64,000 bases of DNA from Sycobia sp. Sy_11 (Eukaryota > Arthropoda > Insecta > Hymenoptera > Epichrysomallidae). How positions within the stretch are numbered: position 1 is the stretch's first letter; each line of letters begins with the position of its first letter. Below are positions 11,841 to 23,800 of this stretch, one piece after another. The position numbers were made by a program, and so were the translations under genes. The notes under the pieces were generated by a model. The model was not told the origin of the DNA. It did no database searches and saw only the letters and a program-made list of their open reading frames with translations. The DNA lies in NCBI GenBank assembly GCA_018907035.1, contig JACCIC010000228.1, forward strand, positions 62,001 to 126,000, written 5' to 3'.

Positions 11841-12440
11841 TTGAGGGGTGTCATTGACAGAGCAATTAAATTGTCACATAAAGATTTTAGACAAAATAAT
11901 TTACAGATAGTAAGAGAGACTTTTATTAATAATGGCTATCCAATTCAATTTATTAATAGATTGATTGCTGAGAGATTGTTTGAAATTTATAATACCGAAA
12001 ATAGACATAGTGCAGGAATTGATTTTAACGGAGGCAAAATTATTGTCTTACCATATGTTCGAGGATTATCTGAAAGAATAAAAAGAAATTTTCGGAAATA
12101 TAACATTCAAATTTTCTTTAAAAATCGCAATAATTTAAGTAGATTGTTTAATAATTGCAAAGATAAGGATGATTTATGCTTAAAATCAGGAGTTGTTTAC
12201 AAGATTAATTGCATGGATTGTGATAAATACTATATTGGACAAACAGGTAGATATTTAAAAAAGAGAATTTATGAGCATAAATATAGTTTACGTAGCTCAC
12301 ATATTACTTCTGGTTTAAAAGAGCATTGTTTAAAGTTTTTACATTCTTTTGATTTTGTGAATGTGGATATTTTGGAATATGGTATTAATAATAAGTATAA
12401 ACGGGAGAGTCTTGAAAGTATTCACATTTCCAAGAATTGA
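11841..12440 (+). pseudogene. C-terminal part of a Penelope-like reverse transcriptase/GIY-YIG protein
   Basis: About 199 codons with no ATG at the left edge; the frame opens right after the inverted repeat, so the N-terminus and the RT core are missing. The first 60 residues resemble the end of an RT (thumb). A linker follows, then CMDCDKYYIGQTGR near residues 133-146, a GIY-YIG endonuclease start with the cysteine pair characteristic of Penelope-like elements, and KKRIYEH downstream. The frame is open to its TGA at 12438, so the truncation looks like ordinary incomplete target-primed reverse transcription. No RT catalytic motif is present, so it cannot be autonomous. Confidence 0.8.
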
Positions 12441-12492
12441 AATAATGTGAATTTAATGTTAGAGTCTGGTAGATTGGACAGTGTTTATCATT

Positions 12493-12920
12493 CCTTATTA
12501 AATTGATTGGTTTTGGACAATTTGTGTAGAGGGGGAATTTATATTTAATTTACGAAATTTGGTGGTGGGGATGAGTATATATAGATTAGAATATAAGGTT
12601 TAGATTAGTCCCTGATGAGGAGCCGTAGCGAGCTCGAAACGTTGGACAAGTCTTCAATTAGGTAAGGGTGTTGGGGACAGTCAGACTGCACTTTACTAAC
12701 AAAGAATTTTTTCAGCTAATATTTTATTTTCAGATTAGTCTACGGGGGTGAATATAAACAAGGACAGTCTGACTGTCATTATCATTTTAATTTAATTTTT
12801 AATTTAATTTTTATTTTTAATTTTTATTTTTTATTTTTATTATTTATTATTTGTATTTCTTATTTTTTATTTTTTATTGTTATTTTTATTTTTTATTTTT
12901 TAGTTTTTATTTTTATTTTA

Positions 12921-12951
<31 letters not shown>

Positions 12952-13009
12952 TTATTTTTGGTTGAAATTGATTGGACTGTAAGACCAATAAAAAATATTT
13001 ATTAATTTA
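12493..13009 (+). repeat. Right inverted pseudo-LTR of the Penelope-like element
   Basis: Partner of 11294-11809, in the sense orientation relative to the ORF. Carries the sense-strand hammerhead motif 170 bases after the ORF stop. Confidence 0.85.
12608..12647 (+). ncRNA. Hammerhead ribozyme motif (sense copy)
   Basis: GTCC (12608-12611) pairs with GGAC (12644-12647) as stem I. CTGATGA is at 12612-12618. GAGC/GCTC (12620-12623 and 12632-12635) forms stem II with an 8-base loop, and GAA starts at 12636. ACGT (12639-12642) is self-complementary, so stem III would be minimal or form between two molecules; predicted cleavage follows the T at 12643. Minimal type-I hammerheads of this kind are known from Penelope-like elements. 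One base (12619) is unpaired between core and stem II, which may weaken it. Confidence 0.7.
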
Positions 13010-15875
13010 TTATTAATTAGTTAATTATTATTGTTACTTATTATTGTTATTGTTATTATTATTTACTATCAATGCTTATTTGTATATGTCAATCGCGTAT
13101 CATTAATAAAGTTATTATAATCTTGGGCAGAAACGTCCCACTATTAAACAGTAAATATATATAATTTAAAATATATATAGGGAAGATATATAATTAATAT
13201 ACTATAACTAATATATTATGATTAATATATGATTAACACAATTTAAATAATTCTTTATTTTTATTACAACCTAGCCGGCATATAACTCACGTCGCAAAGG
13301 TGTAAATTAGGGGGCGGGGTAATCTCCCATCTACCGTCGCCGAGGGGATTATCCGTAATCCGCGCCTAATGACCCCGTCGCCGAGGGGATTATCCGTAAT
13401 CCGCGTCTAATGACCCCGTCGCCGAGGGGATTATCCGTAATCCGCGCCTAATGACCCCGTCGCCGAGGGGATTATCCGTAATCCGCGCGTAATGACCCCG
13501 TCGCCGAGGGGATTATCCGTAATCCGCGCCGAATGACCCCGTCGCCGAGGGGATTATCCCTATTTTAAATCTAATTATACCGTCGCGACCGGGATTAGCT
13601 TAATGGGGATTTTGTCCCGGGTTTTATCCTAATGAAGTTATTAAGTCGTTATGAAGTTATGAAGTTATAAAGTTATTAAGTTAATTTATAATTCACAAAA
13701 TTCTTCTATTTATAATCTAATATCTGAGATCTATGTGTATAATTATTCAAAATTAATTAAAATGTATTAGTAGTTATATATATTGTGATGAAACGCACAA
13801 CTCAAATGTATACGTATTATTAAGTCATATAATTACAATACATAATTAAAATACATAATTATAGTGCATAACCATATATAATTATTAACTAAATTATATG
13901 ATTATTTTAAATTAATCATTCAAAATGTACATATAATTATTTAAAATTATTCTATCTGGAATTATTCAAAGTTCATTGATTATTAATTAATTATTAATTC
14001 CTTAATTATCATTAAAAATCACAAAAATAACTTTGTCTAAAATAAACAAAAACTAAAATACCGCTCGAGCGACGGAAATAAATACGGAAGTTTCCACAAA
14101 TATTGATAAATGATTTTAGCAAATATACTATCAATAAATATAATATACTCTACATAAATAAATTAGCATTAATAAATACACTATTCCAAAAATGTTCATA
14201 AATTTTACGCAACTTTCAAGCTGCACGTATTCGAAATAAAAAAAAATTTTTATCCGAACAAAATGCCGTAATAAATGCCGTAATAAAAGGTAATTAAACA
14301 AATTATTAAACAAATTTAAGACGATTATTAAACGGTTAATATTCAAAAGTTTACTAAACGTAGTAAAATCACTATGAAATTTAATTCACACAAAAAAATG
14401 AACCAAATGAACTAAGGTAAATACAGTAATATGCTAAATAAATAAAATAAATAAGCTAACACGCGTTTTTATTGCGAATGTAATTTATTCCGAAAAGAAA
14501 ACAGAAAAAACGGCGCCTATGATCGGCGTTCCAATCTCTTCACGAAAGAAAGGAATACCACTTACCTGGTGAATCTCGCCGACGGCAGACACCACTTCTT
14601 GACGTTTCCTCCTCTCTTTGAAGGTCGCTGCGGCGGCTGTCGGTGATGTGCATCAGGTCGATGATTCCCTTTTACGGCGAGGGTACTAAGGGCGCTTTTT
14701 CCCGCGAGGGTACTGGAGACCTTTGACGGCGAATCCCACCGCTGTCACCATAAAATTTTCCTCCTCCTCTGTTACGTCCCGTCGGAAGTAGCCGTCGTTG
14801 CGTGGCGATGGCGAAGGCAGAGAGGGCACGGCGGGCTGGCTGACCACCTCGACGGCAACGATCTTCGGAGGATGCTCGGGCAGCACTGTCACCACTCACT
14901 TCTGGATAAAAGGGAAGTGAGAACCCTGTTCGTAGATCGTGGGTGGACGCACGGCACTGATTCTACGCACTCTGTGATAAAATGAATGATGATAGAATAG
15001 AAGAGGCAAAGGATTCAAAAACGGTATCAATTTTTAATTTAAATAATACTTTAATAAAACACTACTTGGAACTACAAGCAAAATAGACACATTATTCGCG
15101 AAACAAGAAACACGCAATAATACACACCGCCGCAAATAACAAACTGAATGGACACTGACGCGGCCCTCAAAACACTTTTCTAAACACTCTTCGCGATACA
15201 AACCACACACATATCACAGAACGCAAAATCACTGCACTGCACTACACAAAACCACGCGATCACGAAAGTTACTCGTCGCAACCGGAGCTGAGACGAGTCT
15301 GTCCTCCGTTCATCTAGCATCCAGCTCATCACCTCGGTTCATCCTCATCGCTCCGCCCACCTCCCTCGCGCCGCTCACTCATTGGCACGGTTCCGCCGAA
15401 AAGCGAGTGGTGGGGGAAGAGCGGCGGTCAGGGGCGTGACGACGCGTTCTAACTGGACGACAGCCTTCGTCCCACTCTAACATACTTTCTCTCTCTCTTA
15501 CAGCATTCGGGGTCAAACAACACGTACTTGTAAGACTCATACAATGTTTTACTCTCCCGCATGCCGGTACTACACACCCGCGCGCTTACACATTGTACAT
15601 GGGTCACTCGCAAACATCATTCGCTTATTCGCTATATTCACCACTCCTTATTCACATCATATTCATTACTCATCGTTTATTTTGGTGTTTATTATATTTA
15701 TTATACACATAACAAAACATTCATTTTGCACAAATCATTATTATTTATTAGTTACTACAATTCTCCCACAGGTCATACATTCACATCACACACGAATGGA
15801 ACACACAAATGTCAACACGCGTGCAGGGGCCGCGACCACGCGCGCAAGGAACGAGGTCATCCTCGGGACGCAACA
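13010..15875 (-). repeat. Main part of the 3' LTR of element A2
   Basis: Reverse complement of the A1 LTR from its TGTTGCG start (15875) to the Penelope insertion. It contains the splice-donor motif near 14575, the GC-rich leader stretch 14580-14930 and a six-unit minisatellite. It lies directly downstream (on its own strand) of A2 pol and a polypurine tract, which proves it is a 3' LTR and sets the LTR length at about 3.4 kb without the insertion. Confidence 0.85.
13329..13560 (-). repeat. 41-bp minisatellite, six units
   Basis: Six copies of a 41-42-bp unit built on GTCGCCGAGGGGATTATCC followed by GTAATCCGCGCCTAATGACCCC. The same place in A1 (2051-2114), B (37565-37635) and E (60776-60840) holds two units, so A2 has expanded. 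Confidence 0.9.
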
Positions 15876-16139
15876 TCCCCCCCGTTTAGAATCGAGGTCG
15901 GCAAGCGCAGTGCCGCCGCCTTGATTCAGAAAGACTGGGTTGTTCTGCTGTTGGGCCGCTGCTACCATCCTGTTACTGGAAGCTGGATCGGCTGTCTTCG
16001 GGCTGTCGCTGGTGTGCCGCTGAACTCGTATGTGTTGTTGGTCGTCGTTCGCCACTGTCTTTCCTGGCTGTTGGCTACGCTCGGAAACAATCCTACTGCA
16101 CCTAAACAAAAAGAAAAGTCTTTTAATCATACAATCTTA
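15876..16139 (-). other. A2 polypurine tract and 3' untranslated region
   Basis: On the minus strand, AAACGGGGGGGA (15876-15887) abuts the LTR start and is the plus-strand primer site. The remainder parallels A1 8836-9045 with an extra 65 bases. Confidence 0.7.
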
Positions 16140-17329
16140 TTATTCGTGCGGGTTCGGCGCCTCCAGGCGGGTGAGACATAGCTTGTCTTCGTGTACCACC
16201 TTCAGGCGACTGCCTCTCGCGATCTCCACGTTATTTTACGGGAGGATCCGCGTGATTCTATACGGTCCGGTATAGTCAGAATGAAACGCTCCTCGCTTAA
16301 CGTTTCGAAGTAGGAGCACGTCATCTCCTTCCCGGAAGTCGCACCGATTAATCCTCTTATCATAATAGGTCTTGGACCTCTCTTTTGCGGATATTAGATT
16401 ATTCCGCGCGGTTGCTAATATTTTCGCGGTCCTGACCTTCAATCGCGCAACGTAATCGAAGTATGTCTCATCATACGTTTCCTCGATTCGCGGGTGATCT
16501 GTCGGCACACGCGCGATTTTCCCGAACACACACTCGAAGGGGCTCACTCGGGTTCCTTCATGAATGCTGGTGTTGTACGCAAAGCAAGCGCAGTCTCACC
16601 AGCTGTCCCAGATCGTCTCATCTTTTACGTAGCACTTGAAATACTCTTTCAATACATGGTGCATACGTTCGATGGAGCCGTTGCTCTGTGGACGATATGC
16701 GGTTGTTGTACACTTCCTGGTTTTCCACAACTTCGCAACATTCTTCAGAAGGCTCGACGTGAAAGCCGCCCCCTGGTCGGTCAGCATGATTCGCGGAGAT
16801 CCGTACTGATACACCAGCTTCGTCAAGAACGAATCGGATATGCTTGCGGAGTTCGCGTTCTTCAACGGCGCGGCGACCACGTACTTTGTTAGCAGGCACT
16901 GCATCGTCAGGATGTAGACGTTGCCATTCGTTGTCTCTGGGAGGGGCCCCACTATATCCATGGCTATCTTGTCAAAGGCCATCCCTGGGGTATCCGTAAG
17001 GACCATCGGTTGATGGACCTTCCTCCTCACGAGTTTGCCGATCTGCCAGGTCGTACACCTGGCGATGACGTCCTGTACGTCACGTTTCAACGTTGGCCAG
17101 TAAAAATCATGTTTGACACGGAGGTACGTCTTCGTAACGCCCTTGTGCCCATTCATCGGTGATTGGTGGACGTCGCGTATTATAACCTCACGTTCTTCTT
17201 CGGGAGGCACTCGGATGAGGTTTTTACAAATGAGGTATTTCACCACATTAGATCGTTTCGCCAGATCCTCTAGGCGGGATCGAATGGCGCTCCACGTTAC
17301 ATCCTTAACTGGTTTCGCAAAGTACGCGC
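16140..17329 (-). pseudogene. pol: Integrase and C-terminus of A2 pol
   Basis: Matches A1 pol from about 7652 to its end. It keeps both catalytic Asp residues (the second reads LTDQG) and the Glu (NGSIERMHH), but the zinc-finger CxxC has lost its second Cys (CTTWQ), a TGA interrupts after the core near 16597, and another stop lies at 16236. The upstream edge (17329) is an abrupt switch into element C sequence on the opposite strand. Confidence 0.85.
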
Positions 17330-17962
17330 CGATAAAGATGCGCCACAGAACACAGAGCAAGAAGACGAGCGACGGACACCTTCTCCGCCTCCTGCAGTCC
17401 TCGGACTATCGAATGCTTCCTTTCCTCTCTCCGACTACCAAAAAATGGCATGCTCATCCCCTCCTCTGGGAGATTCTCCTATCCGAAGCCTTAACGATCC
17501 ACCCACGCAAATTCATTCCCACTTCCAAAGCACCATCACCGACCCAAACAGCTCGTACTCGTTCGAACCGTCAATGGAGGTTTTTGATCCTCCCGGGGTA
17601 GAGTATGAAATTAATAGACCGGTAAACCAGGAAAGAAACCGCGTCGCGCCCATATAGAGTCACGCGATCTGTTCCTAATGAACAATGACAATGTTGCATA
17701 CTTTGTCACGAAAAGAAACGAACCGGTTTGCTCAGGTGCGAATGCGCTCCTCGTAGAGAATCTGTTGGTTCCTATTACAGACGTCATGCTAGGTCGGGTT
17801 AAACTGACCCAAAATGAGAAAACTAGAAATAAGGCATTCATGGCCATGATCGTAAAAGAAAACATGCAAATACGCACAGACATTGAAATATTAACCGAAT
17901 GCATAGAATTACTACGGAATGTTTGCGAGACCCTGAACTTGAGGTCATTTAGAATATCTGGT
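17330..17962 (+). pseudogene. Element C pol fragment embedded in A2
   Basis: Near-identical to 27836-28468, i.e. the proline/serine-rich linker and most of the extra domain of C pol, with a small deletion near 17653. It sits between two minus-strand A2 blocks and replaces about 340 bases of A2 (equivalent of A1 7312-7652). No LTR or target duplication at its edges. Confidence 0.85.
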
Positions 17963-18354
17963 TCTACCAGGTCTTCATCCGACGACCCATCGTCTTCCCC
18001 CTCGTCATTCGTAGTGTGGCCTTCGGAAGGCTCGTTGACCACATCATCGGTCCTCACGCTGAGTGAGTGACTTTCGGGACTGCTCCCCATTGTCCCCATC
18101 TCGGACGTGAAATCCTCCTGACCCTGTTCGTCCTCCTGCTCGACCTGGATGGTATCGTATTCATCCTCACGAACATGCTCTACGGTCCGAGGTGGTTGGA
18201 CTGTTTGAGGTGGCTGTGCTGGTGCTTCATGTACCTGGACCCGCACCGGCTGCTGCACAATCCCGGCCTACTCGAATTCGCAGACCGGACGCCGACTGCC
18301 GTTCTCGGTTATAAAAGTATTGATTGCGGGCGCGGGTGGGTTCCTTGATAATGC
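17963..18354 (-). pseudogene. A2 pol fragment: end of RNase H and acidic linker
   Basis: Matches A1 about 6911-7311 in reverse: the VREDEYDTIQVEQEDEQGQE acidic linker and the GSSDEDLVEP stretch. Bounded by element C sequence on both sides. Upstream A2 coding sequence (RT, protease, gag) is absent here. Confidence 0.85.
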
Positions 18355-19426
18355 ATCCTTGACAATACCCCATCCCCCAAAAATTACAAGAGGTCGTTAG
18401 GGAGACCATGAACAAACTGCTGCAAGACGGCATAATAGAACCAAGTGATTCCCCTTATAACAGCCCTCTCTGAGTGGTCCCGAAGCGTGAGACCAAGGAA
18501 GGACAAAAGCAATGGCGAGTCGTTGTCGATTTCAGAAAACTGAACGAGAAAACGAAGTCATTCCCTTTTCCCATACCTAATATCACGCATCTCCTTGAAC
18601 AACTCGGCGACGCTAAATTCTACTCAGTGATGGACTTAGCCTCTGGATTCTATCAAATCCCGCTCGATGAGGGAGACAACGAGAAGACGGCTTACAGCAC
18701 GCTGTTTGGACATTTTCACTTCCTGCGAATGCCGTTCGCGCTGAGGAATGCTCCACCTACATTCCAAATGTTAATAAACAAAGTCGTCAAACAAAAGAAT
18801 GGCACTTTCGCTTACATTGACGATCTAATTATTGCGGCAAAAACCCCGGAAGAACACGATGAGAAATATTTAGAACTAGCCAAAAGGCTAAAAGACACTA
18901 ACCTAAAATTAAATCCGCCGAAATCCCATTTCTACAAGAATAGAATAAATTTCCTAGGGTATGTTGTTTCCCCGATTGGCACGCAGCCGAACCCTAAGAA
19001 GCTGTCGGCAGTTAAGGATTTCCCCATTCGCAAGAACCCAAAGAATATCAGGCAATTTCTGGGACTTTGTAATTATTATAGGAAATTCATACCCGATTGT
19101 GCAAGTATTTCGAAACCATTGACGAGCCTGCTCAAAGACAAACACCCCGTTCTTATAGACGGAAACACAAGACGAAGCCTTCAAGAAACTAAAGTTGTGT
19201 TTAATTAAAGAACCGGTCCTGAAACATCCAGATTTCGAACGAGAATTTTACGTTACCAGCGATACCTCCAATTACGCGGTTGGCGGAAATAGGCGAAAAT
19301 TTACGTTCGTGACGGACCATAAACCACTGATGTGGTTACATAAAATGAAGGACTCCACGTCTAGGTTAAAGAGATGGTATTCAAACTCACGGATGTATAC
19401 AGCTTCGACGAGAACTACGCACCGGG
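18355..19426 (+). pseudogene. pol: Element C pol, part 1: RT and damaged RNase H
   Basis: Starts inside the RT, shortly before motif 1 (PYNSPL*VVPK, with a TGA at about 18471 in place of the expected Trp). The catalytic box is YIDD (FAYIDDLIIAAK, near 18815) rather than YVDD. A frameshift lies near 19195. RNase H has lost about 60 residues (GG joined directly to NRRKFTFVTDHKPL near 19287), and another one-base shift lies near 19378. Gag, protease and the 5' LTR of C are missing. The reading continues after the BEL insertion at 27587. Confidence 0.85.
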
Positions 19427-20520
19427 TGTTTTTTATCTGTGCTAAAAAATGGTGAATTCTAGGAGCTGGGAAATGAGTAAATAGGGATAAGAAAAATTAA
19501 ACAATATTTACGCGGTAATAAATAATTTACTTGATTTGGCGTAAAAACCCCTTCGGGATAAGGGGAAAAGCCGAATCAAGCATACAATTACTATTTATTA
19601 AAGAAATATATATATATATATATATGAGATTACTACACGGACGAAAATTAATATAAATCAATACATATTTACATTGACGTACAAACCTAATTTTAAGATC
19701 GAAACGCGATTATCACACAGACAAATTTTACATTCACACCTTTCGCGCAGTTTACGTACTTGTCGTCGGCCTCTTTACCGACGGTGACACACCTGCCGTG
19801 GTCTTAAAACCAGCTCGATGATTAGATGGGAAGCGGTACGCCAGAAAAAAATGCGCCACGGTGCTCCGACGTCTCGGACACGGGTACAGCCCTCGCCTCG
19901 TGTGCGTCCGGACAATTCCGCAGCCGGCGGGTTGTCGCAATGGCGTCCGCTCAGAGCGCGTAGGCACTCAACCAGACAGCCTCTAATGTGTCTGGTCCGC
20001 TCGTCATTCTAGATATACACATATAAAGCGCGATAACACACACAAACTGATATTTGCACAAGGAAAATTAAATTAATACACAAAACTGCTTACGCGCCGT
20101 AGCTAACAGCGACTCGAGCGAGCAGTAAACACACAAAAAAGGCAACACGCGTGATTCACAGACAGGAAAGTCGGCGGATGGCAAATCGCACAGAACAGCG
20201 AGATGTAAGCGCTCGGAATGCTCTGTTGAAACTGAAACTACGCAGAAATAAACGAAAACTGTAAGAGCCTCTAGCTTTACGTTATTACTCCCCTTCCCTA
20301 CGGAGCGGCTCATCAGGCTTCGTGTGTGCCGCCCCCGCAAAGGGTCATCCGTCGGCCGCGTGACGGGCTAGCGCTCAGGTATAGGACCAAGAACACATGG
20401 GTCGACCATGTCGGCTCGGGACTTTCCCTGCATTATAAATTGACAGCTGCACTACAAATTGACGGTTATAAAGATACGGCATTTCGTTTTTTCCTCGCCT
20501 GTGCGCATACCATGCGAACA
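19427..20520 (-). repeat. 3' LTR of the BEL/Pao element
   Basis: On the minus strand runs from TGTTCGCATGG to AAAAAACA. Same length as the 5' LTR. Contains a (TA)n run near 19607-19626. Confidence 0.95.
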
Positions 20521-20871
20521 TTCCGCCCGCCTTCGTCCATCGTAGGACGAATATTTACAGAGTGTTACATTTACATGGGATATTTAGTTCGCTTTTATCT
20601 TATACGTATTCCACAATACTTTATGAGGACTCCTAATAAAAATTTACAGTAAATCTAATTATATGAAATGCGCTTGCAAACGTTAGAATAACTACAATAT
20701 TGAGAGAATTATATCTAAACAAATTTAAAACAATCGAGAATAATGTATACATAGCTGTACACTTATTATATAACGCTTTTTACATATATACGCATGCATC
20801 GGTACTTACACAATTACATTACTATCGCGCGAACATAACCTCCCCTTTTTTTTCTTCATAAAACATTTCTG
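20521..20871 (-). other. BEL/Pao 3' untranslated region and polypurine tract
   Basis: AT-rich non-coding stretch after the pol stop. The purine-rich GGCGGGCGGAA (minus strand, 20521-20531) directly before the 3' LTR is the likely polypurine tract. Confidence 0.6.
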
Positions 20872-23800
20872 TTATTTTCCTTCAGTCTGGGTGTCTTGAT
20901 TTGTTGCCAATGGACTGAGTCGTACTATGTGTCTGCGAAATGTATTAGTCGCTGTTTTAACGGTTACCACCCGAACTAAGCCGTCGGCACCTGGGTGAAC
21001 ATCTATCACACGTCCTAGTGGCCATTTTCCTGGTGGATAACGATCATCCATCACTAGAACAAGCTGTCCGACGGCAAAATTTTCGTTTGTTTCTTTCCAT
21101 TTGCCCTTTTCCTGTAGATGTTGCAGGTATTCCTTGCTCTACCGTTTCCAAAAATTGTTACGCAATCTTTGTAGCAAGTTAAAGCGTTTAAGCAAATGTT
21201 CAGGCCCATTAGGTGGTTCCTCGTCCGGGATTAAAGCTGGTGTCTCCCCAATCAGAAGGTGTCCTGGCGTTAGTGCGTGAAGATCGTCTACTTCGGAGCT
21301 CATTGGATATAACGGGCGGGAGTTTAAACAGACTTCGACTTCTATTAGCATAGTAGATAATTCCTCAAAAGTCAGTGTATGCTCTCCCACTACCCTTTTT
21401 AGATGGTACTTCACAGATTTGACAGCTGCTTCCCACAGACCTCCGAAGTGAGGAGTTGTTGGTGGTATAAATTTCCAGTCGGTGCCATCATTTGCGAGAA
21501 CAGAAGCTGCTGATTTATAAAATATCGATGATGCTTCAAACATATCTCGCAGTTCTCGATCTGCTCCATGAAAATTTGTTGCATTGTCACTATAGAGCTT
21601 CCGACAAATTCCGCGTCTACCAACAAACCGTCGAAACGCTGCTATAAACGACGCGGACGTGCAATCGCTTACTAGTTCAAGGTGAACGGCTTTCGTTACA
21701 AAGCAGATAAATAATGCAACGTAGCCCTTGTACGACTTGTGCCCGCGTCCCTTAGTTGCGCGCACTTGAATCGGTCCGGCATAATCGACGCCTGCTATTG
21801 AAAATGATCGAGCCAGTGTTACGCGTGGAGCAGGCAAATTGCCCATCAGTTGATTTGCTGTATGAGGCTTGGCTCGTTGACATGGTACGCATCGATAGAT
21901 TACCGATTTTACAAGACGCTTAAGGCCTAAAATCCACGCCCTTTGTGCTACATAGCTTGCTGTGAGAGTAGGCCCGCCGTGAAGGCACGCTGCGTGCGCT
22001 TCTTCAACAATCAATCTACTTAGATTTGATGCATATGGTAAAATAGGGGGTTTTTTTGAATCGTTTGATAAACCGGAGTGAGCGAGCCTCCCGCCGATTC
22101 GCAGTACACATTCATCATCGATAATTGGTGTAAATTTTCTGAACGGGCACCGCTTCGATAACGGCTTATTAGATTTAAGAAGGGAGATTTCCTTTGAAAA
22201 TGCTGCTGCTTGAGCCATTTTAATAATTACAATCCGAGCTCGTTGGAGTTCCCGAGACGTCAGAAATTTCGGCAGTGCGCTCAGTTTCTGCTTGCGTCTT
22301 CGCAAGATAATTAATGGGCGTAAACAATGCGCCACGATGCGAATCAAGCATGTCAGAGATGAGAATTGCGCGATTATTTCGGGCTCAGCCGCTACTTCTC
22401 GCAAGTGTAAAATTTGCGAAATTTCTGACGTACGGAGCCAGTTTTCTGAAACATTGGCAAGCCAGACAGGGCCGTGCCACCACTGTGAGTTAATCGCTAA
22501 CTCGGAAGGATTGGCGCCGCGTGTAGCTAGATCGGCGGGATTCTCCTTAGTGGGCACGTGTCCCCATGTAGCGGAAGGCAGCTCTGTCTGTATGAACGAA
22601 ACCCGATTCGCGACAAAGGTCTTCCAGAATCGCGGATGTTTACGCAGCCAGTTTAAAACGAGTTGGCTGTCCGACCATGCATAGAGGCGACATTGTTTTA
22701 GGAAGTCTAGCTGCTGCAAATGACTTATTAATTTAACTAAAAGCACTGCTCCGCAAAGTTCAAGGTTGGGGATGCTGACCGTTTTGACTGGAGCTGCCTT
22801 AGTTTTCGCCGCTAAAAGAGATACGCGAAAATGTCCCTTACCGTCATTTATTCTAATATACACGGCCGCGGCGTAAGCGCGGGACGATGCATCCGAAAAC
22901 CCGTGAATTTCGATGGTATGCTGAAGAGTCCCACCCAGCCATCGATCTATTGAAAGGTGTGGCAAAGACGCGAGAGACTCATAATACTTTAACCATCGGT
23001 CACGCAATTCTACAGGTAACGCAGTGTCCCAGTCGTATTTTAACAGCCAAAGATCCTGCATCAATATTTTACCGACAACAGTAACAGGGGAAAGCCAACC
23101 GAGCGGATCAAATAAACGTGCGATATTAGATAATACAGCACGTTTGGTTATCGATTCCGATGGTGCACCGCCTCTGTTAAAGCTAAATGCAAAGACATCA
23201 TTTGCGGGATTCTATTGAATCCCTAAAGTTTTGACAGAGGCATCTCCATCAATGTGTTTTTCGCCGTCACTTTGATACAAGTGAGCAGGTAAAAGATCGG
23301 AATGGTTCGCGGCCCACTTATCTAAATCGATCCCCGCCGCATTTAAGATTCCCGTAAGCTCGACGCGTTTTGCAGTAGCTTCCGACAAGTCGTCCGCACC
23401 TGCAAATATGTCGTCCACGTAAGCGTTATTCTTTAAGCAGTCTGCGCCGTGAGGGAATCTCGATTTTTCTTCGTCGGCAAGCTGCAAAAGCGTTCGGATT
23501 GCAAGGTACGGCGCGCACGCGGTAACATAATGTTACCGTTGTTAAGCGATACTCAACGGGGGGCTCCGCTGGGCTAGGCGCCCATAGGATTCTCTGATAG
23601 TCACGATCTTCTTGCGGCACGCGAATCTGACGAAACATTTTCACAATATCTGCTGTGAAAACATATCGATATCTTCGCCAGTTAAGCAGAACAAGGCTTA
23701 AATCGCGTTGCAGTGCCGGCCCGGACATGAGGAAGTCATTAAGACAGTGCTTCTCACGCGTTTTACGCGACGCGTCGAAAACAACGCGGATCCTTTTTAA

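Larger units (their letters stand above)
11258..13009 (+). mobile_element. Penelope-like element, 5'-truncated, with inverted terminal copies
   Basis: Two 516-bp inverted copies (11294-11809 and 12493-13009) enclose the 3' part of a Penelope-like ORF with a GIY-YIG endonuclease. Hammerhead motifs lie in each copy. Penelope-like elements typically carry pseudo-LTRs in direct or inverted arrangement with such ribozymes. The 36 bases at 11258-11293 are outside the symmetry and outside the A2 match; they may be the short one-sided extension known in Penelope elements. Inserted into the A2 LTR at the equivalent of A1 about 2440. Confidence 0.8.

Noticed and set aside
13329..13560. Regularly spaced repeats resembling a CRISPR array
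   Set aside because: The units are directly adjacent and near-identical throughout, with no variable spacers, and lie inside an LTR of a eukaryotic element; it is a minisatellite.
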